A stretch of 64,000 bases of DNA from Casp-actino8 sp964563545 (GCA_964563545.1 CAZLXB010000005.1:1-64000); one strand, 5' to 3'; shown: positions 42,939-52,331, counted from the first letter of the stretch. The notes: generated from the sequence alone by a model not told the origin. A program made the numbers and translations.

Positions 42939-44174
42939 TCAGCCGACGCGGGTCGGCGTCTCTTGTCGGCGACGTTGTCGCCAACCGGTCGGCAACGTGC
43001 GGTCGAGCACGTCGTCGACGGTGATGGCCCCGAGAAGACGGCCGGCTTCGTCACACACGCCGATGGAGAGCATGTTGTACGAGGCCAGACGCTCGGCGAC
43101 CTCGCGGTCGCTGATGTCGGGTGTGATCGTGGGCTCGGTCTCGAGACATTGACCGAGCTCCATGCTCGGTGCCTCGCGAAGAAGTCGCTGAAAGTGAACC
43201 ACACCGAGGTACTTGCCGGTGGGTGCTTTATAGGGGGGACGGCAGACGAACACCTGGGCGGCGATCGACACCAGCCAATCGGGGTCGCGGATCTGGGCCA
43301 AGGCTTCGGCCACCGTGCTCGTGGGTCCGAGGACGATGATGTCGGGGGTCATGAGACCACCGGCGGTGCCGTCTTCGTAGGCGAGGAGTCGGCGCATCAT
43401 GTCGGCGTCTTCATCGTCCATGGCATCGAGGATCTTGGTGCGCTGATCACCGGGCATCTCGGCAAGAAGGTCGGCGAGGTCGTCGACTTCCATCTCGTCG
43501 AGGACGGCGAGAAGTCGTTCCATGTCGAGGCCTTCGATGAGTCCGACTTGTTCGGCTTCGGGGAGTTCCTCGAGGACGTCGGCGAGTCGATCGTCGTCCA
43601 TGGCCTCGGCGAGCTGACGTCGCTGGGTGAGGGGAAGTGAGCGCACGACCGCCGCAACATCGGTCGGGTGCATGTCGTGCAGACGAGCGGCTTCGGCGAC
43701 CATTTCAGTAGTGGCGGCGAACAGATGCGCAACCTCGGTCCAGTCGACGAGTCGGTGACTGGGTCGGCGGCGCAATGCTGTGCGCTTGGCCAGTCGAACT
43801 TGGGCGACCTCCCAGCCACCGGACTTCGAATCCTCGCGCCAGCGCAACGACACATCGCTGACGGTTTCGCCGTTGACCCGACGGTCGATCACGTCACGCG
43901 TCAGGAGTCGCTCACCCTTTTTCTGCTTGAAAGGATTGAGGTCGATGTCCCAGGAACGCAGGCGAACACCTTCATCGGTGATCTCGCCGACCTTGCCGGC
44001 GTTCACGAAGATGCGGCGTCGCTGACTGGCGGCCAGGAACCCGACGACACGTGGGGACGTACCGGAACGACCGGGCACGACGACGATGTCCTCGATGCGA
44101 CCGATGCCCGCACCGCCCGCATCGAGAAGGGGCAGGCGCTTGATGCGGAATGCGTAGATCAGGTCGCCGGCCAT
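42939..44174 (-). CDS. PRC-barrel, MgtE_N and CBS domain protein without channel domain
   Basis: 411 residues. Two PRC-barrel modules (about 1-160), MgtE N-domain (HDMHPTDVAAVVRSLPL, then LPEAEQVGLIEGLDMERL) and a CBS pair (YLGVVHFQRLLREAPS). The membrane domain of the MgtE magnesium channel is absent. Likely a soluble Mg2+/nucleotide sensor acting with DUF1003 (inference). Convergent with fur. Confidence 0.85.
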   Translation of the reverse strand: MAGDLIYAFRIKRLPLLDAGGAGIGRIEDIVVVPGRSGTSPRVVGFLAASQRRRIFVNAGKVGEITDEGVRLRSWDIDLNPFKQKKGERLLTRDVIDRRVNGETVSDVSLRWREDSKSGGWEVAQVRLAKRTALRRRPSHRLVDWTEVAHLFAATTEMVAEAARLHDMHPTDVAAVVRSLPLTQRRQLAEAMDDDRLADVLEELPEAEQVGLIEGLDMERLLAVLDEMEVDDLADLLAEMPGDQRTKILDAMDDEDADMMRRLLAYEDGTAGGLMTPDIIVLGPTSTVAEALAQIRDPDWLVSIAAQVFVCRPPYKAPTGKYLGVVHFQRLLREAPSMELGQCLETEPTITPDISDREVAERLASYNMLSIGVCDEAGRLLGAITVDDVLDRTLPTGWRQRRRQETPTRVG

Positions 44175-44183
44175 GCCGGCAGG

Positions 44184-45203
44184 CTACCCCCGAGCCTCGA
44201 TGAGGCGGGCGACATGGCCGTAACGCTCGAAGCGATCCGGTGCGAGGTTGGCGTTGTACAGAACGAGCCGGTGGGCGATGTCTCCGTACTTGTCGACGAG
44301 TGCATCGGCGAGGCCGTCCCATGTGGACTCGGTCGTGAACACTGCGAGGTGATCGTCGGTGATCTGGGCGGCCATGCCCGCGAAGTCTCCGGCCTTCTGC
44401 TTCTCACGCACACGAGCCGTCGTGCCCTCGAATCCGGCTTCGTCCCAGATGAAGGCGTAATTGGGAGTACTTCCGTAGAAGCTGAGCATCGCTCGTAGAT
44501 GCTCGCGTTCGGCATCGCGTTCTTCATCGGTGTCGCCGACGATCGTCATCACCGGAACGATGAGCGAAATGTCATCGGGTGAACGTCCGGTGAACGCCGC
44601 CCCTTCGGCGACCCGAGGAACGACATGGCGTTTCAGATAGCCGGGTTCACCGATCGGATGCACGTGAACTCCGTCGGCGACTTCGCCGGCCATCTTCAGC
44701 ATCCATGGATTCACGGCGGCGATGTCGACCTTTGGATCGGGGAACTCGATCGGACCCGGACTCCATTGGCGGTTGATGAAGGTGAGTTCGTAGAAGTCGC
44801 CGTGATGGTCGAGTTCGTTGGTGCGAAAGGCGCCAAAGCAAGCCTTGACCGCGCGCACGTAATCCCGCAACCTCGGACCGGGTCGGTCGAACTCCACGCC
44901 ATAGCGGCGGATCACGTGCGTCTTCACCTGAGTGCCGAGTCCGAGTCGGAAACGACCCCCCGACGCTTCCTGCAACTCCCACGCCGTCGCGGCGGTGACG
45001 AAGGGGCTGCGGGGGAAGGCAACCGCGACCCCCGTGGAAAGTTCGAGTCCGGGCGCGGCGAGCGCGGCCGCCGCGACATTGAGGTACGCGGTACGACCGG
45101 CTTCGGTGAAGAGAAGTCCGGAGAACCCAGCGGCCTGTGCCCGCCGGGCATGGTCGCCGGTTCGGGTGAGTGGAAGTGGTGTGGTCATCACGTCGACATG
45201 CAC
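44184..45203 (-). CDS. LLM-class F420-dependent oxidoreductase (TIGR03617-like)
   Basis: 339 residues. TIM-barrel luciferase-like fold: first strand VHVDVMTTPLPL, then QAAGFSGLLFTEAGRTAYL and GGRFRLGLGTQVKTHV. The GTG at 45203 is chosen because it places the first beta strand at the N-terminus. Coenzyme F420 is the usual cofactor in this subgroup. Confidence 0.85.
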   Translation of the reverse strand: MHVDVMTTPLPLTRTGDHARRAQAAGFSGLLFTEAGRTAYLNVAAAALAAPGLELSTGVAVAFPRSPFVTAATAWELQEASGGRFRLGLGTQVKTHVIRRYGVEFDRPGPRLRDYVRAVKACFGAFRTNELDHHGDFYELTFINRQWSPGPIEFPDPKVDIAAVNPWMLKMAGEVADGVHVHPIGEPGYLKRHVVPRVAEGAAFTGRSPDDISLIVPVMTIVGDTDEERDAEREHLRAMLSFYGSTPNYAFIWDEAGFEGTTARVREKQKAGDFAGMAAQITDDHLAVFTTESTWDGLADALVDKYGDIAHRLVLYNANLAPDRFERYGHVARLIEARG

Positions 45204-45267
45204 GAGCGCACAGTAGGGCGTTCCGATGTGCCTGATCGACCGACGACCCCTGACTAGTGTCCACCAC

Positions 45268-45483
45268 GTGTCGGACGCGCTTCCTCTCACCCTGGCTCCC
45301 CAGACTCATACGTGTCCGAGATGCGCGAAGGCGCACGACGACCGTTTTTACGGTCCGTGTCGGCAGTGCCGTGACGAACTGCGGGCGACCCTTCGCAACG
45401 CGTCACGGACCATCGACGTAGCCGAGTACGAGCCGAAGATGAACGTGACTCCCAACGCCGTGGCGTTGAAGGAGAACGACTGA
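45268..45483 (+). CDS. small zinc-ribbon protein
   Basis: 71 residues. CPRC and CRQC about twelve residues apart predict a zinc ribbon, followed by a charged helical tail. GTG at 45268 (the frame is open to 45226). Convergent with the luciferase-like gene downstream; divergent from the upstream one. Function unknown. Confidence 0.7.
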   Translation: MSDALPLTLAPQTHTCPRCAKAHDDRFYGPCRQCRDELRATLRNASRTIDVAEYEPKMNVTPNAVALKEND

Positions 45484-45484
45484 G

Positions 45485-46777
45485 TTATTCGCCCGCCGAT
45501 GTGGGCAGTTGATCCTCGCGAACACCACCGCCGGGACGGAACGTCGAGTTGCGGTCGTCCTGACCAGCCTGCATCTGCTGCATCATTGTCACGAGTTCGG
45601 CCGAGGCACGTTCGTCGGCCATGATCTTTTGCATCACGGCAGCACCGGCGCCGGCCATCAAAGTCGCCTGGTTGTCGTTCAGGAACTTCATCGAGGCTCG
45701 CTGACGTTCGGTCGTGCGGTTGATCTCCGGAATCACGTAACGCGCCACCAGGTCCCAGGAGCGACGGGTGTTCTCACGGTTCGCCCAATCGTGGGCGAAG
45801 CCAAGGACGACGCCGAATCCGCCGGTCACCTGCTGAAGGTTGCGGATCGTGGCCACGAGATCGTCAGGGGTGCCGACGACCGCCGTCCCCGACGAAGTGA
45901 TCTGATCGAGCAACTCCCACTTGTTCTCGACGTGCTGGGCACCGGGTCGGCCGAGCGTCCAGACGTTGTATTCGTTGTGCCAGCGCTGCAGCCCGTCGAC
46001 GGCTTCCTGACGGGCCTGTTCGCGTGATTCGGCAATGTGCCAACTCATGAGGACTCTCCAGTTGGCGCGATCAACTGTTTGCCCGTGTTTGATGGCGGCT
46101 TCTTCGGCGAAAGTCCACTGAGTGGGGAGCGCGGCGAGTCCGGCGGTGGAGTTGGACGCAATCGACAGAACCCCGCATCCGTACTTGCCGGCGAGTTGCA
46201 TACCCGACGGCGACAACGTGGAGGCCGTGGCGATGGGCATGGAGTCCTGCACGGGCAGGAGTTGCAACTGGGCATCTTTCAACGTGAACCAATCGCTCTC
46301 GTGAGTGAAGCGGTCCTCGCCGCGGAGCAGACGGAGGATCACTCCCATGGCCTCGTCTTGCCGATCGCGCTGCACGAGGGGATCGATACCGAGAGTCCAG
46401 GCGTCACTCGGCAGGGCTCCGGGTCCGGTCCCGAACATGGCTCGACCCTTCGTCATGTGATCGAGCTGGACGATTCGCTGGGCGACGTTGAAGGGATGGT
46501 GGTACGGAAGCGAGACGACGCCGGTACCGAGGCGGATGTTGGTGGTGCGCTGACCGGCCGCGGCAAGGAACATTTCCGGTGAGGCGATCATCTCCCAGCC
46601 ACTCGAGTGGTGTTCGCCGCACCAGAACTCGTCGAATCCGAGATGGTCGAGATGGGCGGCGAGTTCGATGTCGCTCTGGAACTGGAGCGTGGGGTTCTCA
46701 CCGACGGGGTGATGAGGAGCGAGGAAGGTTCCGAACTGAGTGCGGGGTGGACGCCCGCCGGGAAGACCGGTCGACAT
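45485..46777 (-). CDS. LLM-class flavin-dependent monooxygenase
   Basis: 430 residues. TFLAPHHPV start, LGFDEFWCGEHHSSGWEM, IRLGTGVVSLPYHHP: the pattern of limonene monooxygenase/alkanal monooxygenase-like enzymes that use FMNH2 or F420H2. Long C-terminal region ending in a low-complexity tail. Substrate unknown. Confidence 0.85.
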   Translation of the reverse strand: MSTGLPGGRPPRTQFGTFLAPHHPVGENPTLQFQSDIELAAHLDHLGFDEFWCGEHHSSGWEMIASPEMFLAAAGQRTTNIRLGTGVVSLPYHHPFNVAQRIVQLDHMTKGRAMFGTGPGALPSDAWTLGIDPLVQRDRQDEAMGVILRLLRGEDRFTHESDWFTLKDAQLQLLPVQDSMPIATASTLSPSGMQLAGKYGCGVLSIASNSTAGLAALPTQWTFAEEAAIKHGQTVDRANWRVLMSWHIAESREQARQEAVDGLQRWHNEYNVWTLGRPGAQHVENKWELLDQITSSGTAVVGTPDDLVATIRNLQQVTGGFGVVLGFAHDWANRENTRRSWDLVARYVIPEINRTTERQRASMKFLNDNQATLMAGAGAAVMQKIMADERASAELVTMMQQMQAGQDDRNSTFRPGGGVREDQLPTSAGE

Positions 46778-46853
46778 GCCACGAGCGTAGGTCTGGATCG
46801 ACGTCCGCCACTCAGTGAGCGAGGGCGTACGGGCTATTCTGAAGAAGCCCTTC

Positions 46854-46930
46854 GGGGACGTAGCTCAGCTGGCTAGAGCACCTGCTTTGCAAGCAGGGGG
46901 TCGTGGGTTCGAGTCCCATCGTCTCCACCA
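46854..46930 (+). tRNA. tRNA-Ala (TGC)
   Basis: Acceptor GGGGACG/CGTCTCC with one G-T pair, anticodon TGC at 46888-46890 in loop TTTGCAA, T-arm GTTCGAGTC. Discriminator A at 46927 and an encoded CCA (46928-46930), unlike tRNA-Ile here. Confidence 0.97.
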
Positions 46931-46932
46931 CG

Positions 46933-46966
46933 CGAAAGAGCCCGGCCATGCGGCCGGGCTCTTTCG
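46933..46966 (+). terminator. strong hairpin terminator after tRNA-Ala
   Basis: A perfect 15-bp stem (CGAAAGAGCCCGGCC paired with GGCCGGGCTCTTTCG) with loop ATGC, three bases after the CCA. The stem is strong enough to act both ways, serving also the convergent lipoprotein gene. Confidence 0.88.
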
Positions 46967-46983
46967 TTCGGCTCCTTCGGTTT

Positions 46984-47679
46984 TCAGAAGTTGTGCACGA
47001 AAGTGGTGGCGTTCCCGTTGACGTCGATCACGGTCAGGCGCAGGACCGAGGTCGTGGAGAGCATCGAACCGACCGCCCAGGTGGAGACGAAGGCGCTCTG
47101 GTTCGAGACCCGGCGGGCTTCGCCGCGACCCGTGAGTCCGGTGGCCGTCCAGGCGTACTCGATGCGGTCGATGTCGGCCGCACCCTCGGTGATCCTGAAG
47201 GTGACCTCGAGCGGGCTGCTCTTCTCGATCGCGAAGTCCGAGAGCGTGACCTTGAGGTTGGTCAGACCTGAGGTGTTGATCGTCGTGGTGGGGATGATCG
47301 TCGGAATCTTCACCGTGGTGGGCACACCGACGGGGATGGTGACGACGGCGCCCGATCCGGAACTCTGATCGCCGCCGGCGGCCGGATCGTCCATCGAGCC
47401 GTCATCCACATACGACTCGTTCGGGATGTCGGCGTGATCGCTCTCGTCCTCGGGCTGGTCGGCGGCCGGGGCTTCGGTCATCACCGGCTGCTCAGCCGGG
47501 GCAACTGTCGGCTCGGCGGCCGGGGTGCTTTCGGCGACGACTTCGGTGACGGCCGTTTCCTGAGTGGCTTCGGTGTTCGAGTCATCCGATCCACAGGCGC
47601 TGAGTCCGGCCACGAGGCTGGCCACGACGAGTCCGAGGCCGGCGGCCTGGCGGAGGGAGGTGCGGCGGGTGGTGTTCAT
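46984..47679 (-). CDS. putative secreted lipoprotein
   Basis: 231 residues. Signal with a twin-Arg-like TRRTSLRQ and lipobox LSACG, an Ala/Pro/Glu/Thr-rich linker, then a beta-rich domain at about 140-230. ATG at 47679 with AAGGAA eight bases upstream. No family recognised. Confidence 0.65.
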   Translation of the reverse strand: MNTTRRTSLRQAAGLGLVVASLVAGLSACGSDDSNTEATQETAVTEVVAESTPAAEPTVAPAEQPVMTEAPAADQPEDESDHADIPNESYVDDGSMDDPAAGGDQSSGSGAVVTIPVGVPTTVKIPTIIPTTTINTSGLTNLKVTLSDFAIEKSSPLEVTFRITEGAADIDRIEYAWTATGLTGRGEARRVSNQSAFVSTWAVGSMLSTTSVLRLTVIDVNGNATTFVHNF

Positions 47680-47814
47680 GTGAGTTCCTTTCGGTTCGGT
47701 GTGGAGCGGTGTGCCCTCACACCGGACAAGAGCGATGAGCTCGGTACATCTCGCACTTTTCTTCAAGATACTTCTAAGATCCCCGAAACTACCCCCTGAG
47801 CAGGGGTGACGTGC

Positions 47815-49302
47815 TCAGATGCGACCTTCGGCGAGGCCGGCCCGGACCTCGATTGCCCGTTTCCTGACCTCATCGAGATCCTTCAACTTGAAGGCCGCCC
47901 GCACTTGTTGGGCAACGCGGGGGTTCTTGCCGAACCGAGATTCGTGGCGGGCCATGAAATCCCAATACAGAGTGGTGAACGGGCAGGCATCCGGGCCGGT
48001 GCGCTCGGTGCGTTTGTAACGACATCCCTTGCAGTAGTCCGACATCTTGTCGATGTAGGCGCCACCCGAGGCGTACGGCTTGGTGGCCATCATGCCGCCG
48101 TCGGCGAACTGCGACATACCGATCACGTTGGGGACCATCACCCATTCGGCGCCGTCGACGAAGTTGGCCCACATCCATTCGGTGAGTGCTTGTGGCGAAC
48201 TTCCGTTGATCAGCGAGAGATTGCCGATGATCATCAGTCGTTGGATGTGATGCGCCCAACCGTGTTGATGGACTTCTCCGAGCACCGTCGAAACGCAGCG
48301 CATTTCCGTCTCGCCGGTGGAAAAGCAACGCGGTAAAGGCTGATCCGCCTCGAGAGCGTTCTTCTCCTTGTAGTCAGGCATCCAGAGCCAGTACAGACCC
48401 CACACGTACTCGCGCCACCCGATCACTTGGCGAATGAATCCCTCGGCCGACGCCAACGGAACGCGCCCCCGGGAGTATTCGAGCTGCACGGCATCGCACA
48501 CCTCTCGCGGTGTGAGGAGCCCGATGTTGAGATACGGAGACAAGAGGGAGTGGGCGAGATGCCACGACGACGTGGTCATCGCGTCCTCATGAGGACCAAA
48601 GGCCGGCAGAAGTTCGGTCAGGAAGTGACGCAATCTCTCCACGGCTCCGGCGCGTGTGGTGGCCCAGAGTCCGATCGGCCGTGCTCCATGGCAATGAGGT
48701 TCGATATCGGCGAGCACTGCCTCGTCCAGATCGTCGAGAGCCGTCACGAGCGGCATCGGCCAGTGATTGATGCCGTCGCGCGGAGGGGGCTCCCGATTCT
48801 CGGCATCGAAGTTCCAACGGCCGCCTTCGGGCTCGGGACCGTTCATGAGATAGCCGAGCCGGGTGCGCTGCGTTCGATAGAAGTCCTCCATCTTGAACGA
48901 CTTGCGTCCGCTTGCCCAGTCGGCGAATTCGTCGGGATGACAGAGGAATTGATTCGAGCGGATCACCGAGCAACCGAGGGCACGGACGAGTTCGAGCCCC
49001 GACCAACTCGCCGGCTCCATGACCACCACGCTGCGTGGCGCGAACTCCGCGACGTGATCCCGGTAGCCGGTGGCGAGCGAGGAACTCCGGCGGTAGTCCA
49101 CCTCGAATCCTTCAGCGCGTAATTCTTCGGCGAAGCGTCTCATCGACGTGATGACGAAATGGGCTCGCTGGACGTGCCACGACTTGGACGTCAACTTGCC
49201 GTGGCTCTCGATCATGAGCACGCGGTGCGTGGCCGGAGATGCGCCGGCGAGAGCGCTGAAACCGCGGTTCAACTGATCGCCGAGTATCCAAACCGAATCC
49301 AC
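47815..49302 (-). CDS. FeS-type (6-4) photolyase/cryptochrome (FeS-BCP family)
   Basis: 495 residues. Starts VWILGDQLN as in deoxyribodipyrimidine photolyase-related proteins. The C-terminal cysteine cluster SDYCKGCRYKRTERTG then DACPF, plus an earlier Cys (EMRCVSTVL), fits the [4Fe-4S] ligands of PhrB-type (6-4) photolyases. FAD and light-dependent repair of UV photoproducts is expected. Confidence 0.9.
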   Translation of the reverse strand: MDSVWILGDQLNRGFSALAGASPATHRVLMIESHGKLTSKSWHVQRAHFVITSMRRFAEELRAEGFEVDYRRSSSLATGYRDHVAEFAPRSVVVMEPASWSGLELVRALGCSVIRSNQFLCHPDEFADWASGRKSFKMEDFYRTQRTRLGYLMNGPEPEGGRWNFDAENREPPPRDGINHWPMPLVTALDDLDEAVLADIEPHCHGARPIGLWATTRAGAVERLRHFLTELLPAFGPHEDAMTTSSWHLAHSLLSPYLNIGLLTPREVCDAVQLEYSRGRVPLASAEGFIRQVIGWREYVWGLYWLWMPDYKEKNALEADQPLPRCFSTGETEMRCVSTVLGEVHQHGWAHHIQRLMIIGNLSLINGSSPQALTEWMWANFVDGAEWVMVPNVIGMSQFADGGMMATKPYASGGAYIDKMSDYCKGCRYKRTERTGPDACPFTTLYWDFMARHESRFGKNPRVAQQVRAAFKLKDLDEVRKRAIEVRAGLAEGRI

Positions 49303-49323
49303 GGACCCAGTGTGGTGGTCGGA

Positions 49324-49659
49324 TCAGCGGGATGCGATGTCGTGCACCGATCGGGCGACTTCGACCGAGGCGAGCAATCCGACTCCGCGCAGACGATCGA
49401 CGAGGGTCGGCTCGTTGCACACGAACCAGAGTCGTCGCCCGGAATCGGTGAGATTTCGAACCGCCCCGTGAAGGATCCCGAGCGCGGTGTCGTCCATCGA
49501 AGTGAGACCGTCGAGATCGATTGCGACACCCGGAATCGTGGTGAGCCCGGCCTTCTGGAGAGCGTCGTGGAGCCGTGGGATGGAACCCAGGTCGAGGTCA
49601 CCCGAAAGCGACATGACCAAGAGCGGTGGTGTTTCGTCAATCGTGACACCGAGGGCCAT
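49324..49659 (-). CDS. STAS-domain protein (anti-sigma factor antagonist-like)
   Basis: 111 residues. LSGDLDLGSIPRLHDAL and LDGLTSMDDTALGILHG follow the SpoIIAA-like fold, but the usual serine pair at the phosphorylation site reads Asp-Thr here (MDDTALG). Could be phosphorylated on Thr or be a non-phosphorylated variant. Confidence 0.8.
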   Translation of the reverse strand: MALGVTIDETPPLLVMSLSGDLDLGSIPRLHDALQKAGLTTIPGVAIDLDGLTSMDDTALGILHGAVRNLTDSGRRLWFVCNEPTLVDRLRGVGLLASVEVARSVHDIASR

Positions 49660-49694
49660 GGATTCAACCTACCGATCGACGATGAACTGAGGGA

Positions 49695-50069
49695 CTACTC
49701 GGTGTACATCGAGAGTTGCTCGCGCAACCACACGTCGGGAAGCAGAGCACCGATCAGGGGGAGCTCCGTTCGATGGAGACGAGCGAGCGACACGGTGACC
49801 ACGCGGTCGGTGTGGGTGACGACGGTTTCGATGTCGTCCACATCCGACGTGGCCACCAACTCGCGCACCGCGGATTCGGGAGCGAGAGACACCGAGGCCA
49901 CTCGAGTGGCGTCCCGACAGAGGTGAACGAGGCGGATCTGATCGATCGTGATCAATCCGATCTCGGCCACGAGGCTCACCGCGAGCAGCACGAGCGGCAA
50001 AGTGATTGCGAACTCGGCGACGGCCTGACCCCGGTCGCGCTCGTCGTCACGGCACTTTCGAGATGACAT
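49695..50069 (-). CDS. TadE-like pilus assembly protein
   Basis: 124 residues. QAVAEFAITLPLVLLAVSLVAE is the TadE signature: Glu near the start of a single N-terminal helix, then an extracytoplasmic domain. ATG at 50069 overlaps the end of the flp-like gene. Last gene of the tad group reading leftwards. Confidence 0.8.
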   Translation of the reverse strand: MSSRKCRDDERDRGQAVAEFAITLPLVLLAVSLVAEIGLITIDQIRLVHLCRDATRVASVSLAPESAVRELVATSDVDDIETVVTHTDRVVTVSLARLHRTELPLIGALLPDVWLREQLSMYTE

Positions 50070-50220
50070 TGTCGATGATGCGGTCGAAGAGCTCGCCGAT
50101 CTTGCCGGCTCCGCCCCCACCGTTCGCCCACGCGACCACCAGTAATGCGATGAGAGCGGCGGCGAGGATCACGAGTGCGTATTCGGAGGTTGCCTGTCCG
50201 GAGTCGCGGGTGTCGTGCAC
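50047..50220 (-). CDS. Flp-like pilin (DUF4244)
   Basis: 57 residues: SGQATSEYALVILAAALIAL gives the conserved Glu of the pilin signal, then a hydrophobic helix and IGELFDRIIDNVISKV, as in actinobacterial DUF4244. A prepilin peptidase would be needed; none is in the window. GTG start at 50220. Confidence 0.8.
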   Translation of the reverse strand: MHDTRDSGQATSEYALVILAAALIALLVVAWANGGGGAGKIGELFDRIIDNVISKVP

Positions 50221-50236
50221 GGAGTTTCCTTTCGGG

Positions 50237-50764
50237 TCAGCCGAGGCTGATGCGGTTGAAGGCGCCGATGACGGCTGGCGCGATGACGATGAGCACGAAC
50301 GACGGAAGTGAGCACACGACGAGTGGGAGGGCGAGGCGCACCGGAAGTTCCCGAGCATTGGCCTCGATCGCCCGTCGCCTGGACGCGCGAGCTTCGAAGG
50401 CGAGTTGTTCGGCGGTCTCGACGGCGGGAATCCCGAGTCGCGAATGATCCTTGAGGAGGTCGACGACGGGCCAAGCATGTGGGCCGAGGTGGCGCGGGAG
50501 TTCGTCGAGAGCCTCGTGGAATCGGGCACCCTCGTCGTAGGTACGCACGCATGCTTCGAACGCTCCACGAATTCCATCGGGTGAATATCGGGCCGCCAGG
50601 TGAAGTGAGTCGATGGACGTGGATCCGGCTCGTAGAGCGGCGACGAGGATGTCGACCGAGTCGGGGAGAAGATGATTGGCGATTCGTCGTCGCCGTCGCG
50701 CACGAGTACGGCGATGATGAATGAGCACGATGAGTGGGATGGCAACCACCAATACGAGGCTCAT
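50237..50764 (-). CDS. TadC-like inner-membrane protein
   Basis: 175 residues. N-terminal helix (MSLVLVVAIPLIVLI), cytoplasmic T2SF domain (NHLLPDSVDILVAALRAGS, then DLLKDHSRLG), C-terminal helix (LVVCSLPSFVLIVIAPAVIG). ATG at 50764 overlaps the tadB-like stop. Confidence 0.75.
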   Translation of the reverse strand: MSLVLVVAIPLIVLIHHRRTRARRRRRIANHLLPDSVDILVAALRAGSTSIDSLHLAARYSPDGIRGAFEACVRTYDEGARFHEALDELPRHLGPHAWPVVDLLKDHSRLGIPAVETAEQLAFEARASRRRAIEANARELPVRLALPLVVCSLPSFVLIVIAPAVIGAFNRISLG

Positions 50765-51300
50765 GACGAGACGATGAGTGACGTGGCCCAGAAGCGGCCG
50801 ACGGCATTGAGTACGAGGCCGGAAGCCAGACATACGAGACCGACCGGAGTGCCGAACATCGTGTGTCTGACCGCGGAATCGTCGAACGCCAACCAGCCTC
50901 CGACAACGATGGGAATCCACGTCATGACCCTCATGGATGCGCGGGCGGTGCTCGCGTGAGCGCTTCTTTCGGCTGCCGCGTTCCGTCGATCGGCCAGGGT
51001 GAGGGCCAACGCGTCGAAGTGATGTTCGACCGGACCGCCGATGGCGGCCGCCATGGCGATCACGTTCGCCGTGAGTGTGGTGTCCGGTGAGTTGGTCGAG
51101 TCGGCGGCGAGTCGGTGACCGGCCGAGGCGAGGTCGATCCCGGAGTCGTGATACGCGAGCAGTGCCGAGAGGGTCTTGGTGGGGTGTCTTGTATTGGCCG
51201 AGCGCAGTGCCGCGCCGAGAGTCTCACCCGACCGACAGGCCTGGGCGACCGCTCCCACGGCCACTTCCAGACGACGATCGTGGAGACGAGATTCCTTCAT
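50761..51300 (-). CDS. TadB-like inner-membrane protein (short)
   Basis: 179 residues, short for TadB (usually about 280-320). T2SF-like helical domain (AVGAVAQACRSGETLGAALR) and two C-terminal helices. Part of the tad platform; shortness is seen in actinobacterial reduced tad loci. Confidence 0.7.
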   Translation of the reverse strand: MKESRLHDRRLEVAVGAVAQACRSGETLGAALRSANTRHPTKTLSALLAYHDSGIDLASAGHRLAADSTNSPDTTLTANVIAMAAAIGGPVEHHFDALALTLADRRNAAAERSAHASTARASMRVMTWIPIVVGGWLAFDDSAVRHTMFGTPVGLVCLASGLVLNAVGRFWATSLIVSS

Positions 51301-52169
51301 GGGGTCCTCGCGATCTCGACGACTCTTCGGGCACCATCGTTTCCTCGGGTCACCTGAATCACGGCGTCGATCGCCGAGGCGACTTGCTCGTGCGCCGTGG
51401 TGATTCCGGGGACGAGGCGCGTGATCAGGAGCTCGAGTCGGTGAAGCGCGTCGGCGGGGGAGTTGGCGTGGATGGAGGCAAGCGACCCGGAGTGGCCGGT
51501 GTTCAGCGCGTTCACAAGAGTGAAAGCCTCGCGATCCCTGATCTCTCCGAGGACGAGACGATCGGGACGAAGGCGAAGTGCGGTGCGGAGCAAGTGATCG
51601 AGAGTTACTTCACCGCGTCCATCGGGGGTCGGGGGACGTGCCTCGAGGCGGACACAGTGTGGATGCGACGTGAGGATTTCTTTGGTGTCTTCGAGGATGA
51701 CGAGTCTCTCGGTATGACGAATCGAGTCGACGATCGCGGCGATGAGGGTCGTCTTTCCGGCACCGGTGGCACCGGACACGAGGATGTTGGCCCGCTCCGC
51801 GACCAGAGCGTTGATCTCGTGTTCGACTCGAGCGTCGATCGTGAAATCTCCGATGCAGCATCGGCGGTGGCGTAACACACGCAGGGCGATGGTCGGACCC
51901 TCGGTGGCGATTGGTGGGATCACTGCGCAGATGCGGGTTCCGTCCGGCAGACGAGCGTCGATGCTGGGCGAGAGTCGATCGAGTCGACGTCCGAGTGGCG
52001 CGAGGACCCGCTCGAGTGATGCTTCCAGCACACCCGGGTCGAGTTGTCCGGCGCGGCGCAGCACTCCGTCGGCTTCGACCCAGATGTCGGTTCCACCGTT
52101 GACGAGAACGTCGGTGACGTCAGGACGAGTCAGAAGATGCTCGATGACGGGAGGTAGTACGCCGACCAC
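51297..52169 (-). CDS. TadA/CpaF secretion ATPase
   Basis: 290 residues, without the long N-terminal part of larger CpaF proteins. Walker A SGATGAGKTTLIAAI, Asp box VILEDTKEIL, His box LASIHANSPADAL. Energises Flp-type pilus assembly or retraction. GTG start. Confidence 0.9.
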   Translation of the reverse strand: MVGVLPPVIEHLLTRPDVTDVLVNGGTDIWVEADGVLRRAGQLDPGVLEASLERVLAPLGRRLDRLSPSIDARLPDGTRICAVIPPIATEGPTIALRVLRHRRCCIGDFTIDARVEHEINALVAERANILVSGATGAGKTTLIAAIVDSIRHTERLVILEDTKEILTSHPHCVRLEARPPTPDGRGEVTLDHLLRTALRLRPDRLVLGEIRDREAFTLVNALNTGHSGSLASIHANSPADALHRLELLITRLVPGITTAHEQVASAIDAVIQVTRGNDGARRVVEIARTP

Positions 52170-52207
52170 GCCCGTGTGTGGGAGCGATCAGCGTGGGAGG
52201 GGCGAAC

Positions 52208-52282
52208 TCAGGAATCCTGGAGTTTCTTGGCCGCGAAGGCCACCAGCCCGATGAGGGCGACGAGAGTGAGGAGACGCTTCAC
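52208..52282 (-). CDS. possible 24-residue membrane peptide
   Basis: KRLLTLVALIGLVAFAAKKL from GTG to TGA. The basic start and single helix resemble actinobacterial DLW-39-type small proteins but it is very short. Only composition supports it. No Shine-Dalgarno. Confidence 0.25.
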   Translation of the reverse strand: MKRLLTLVALIGLVAFAAKKLQDS

Positions 52283-52331
52283 GAGGGTGAGGCTAACGGT
52301 GGAGCCGAAGCATGCCGCTACCCTCGGAGAC

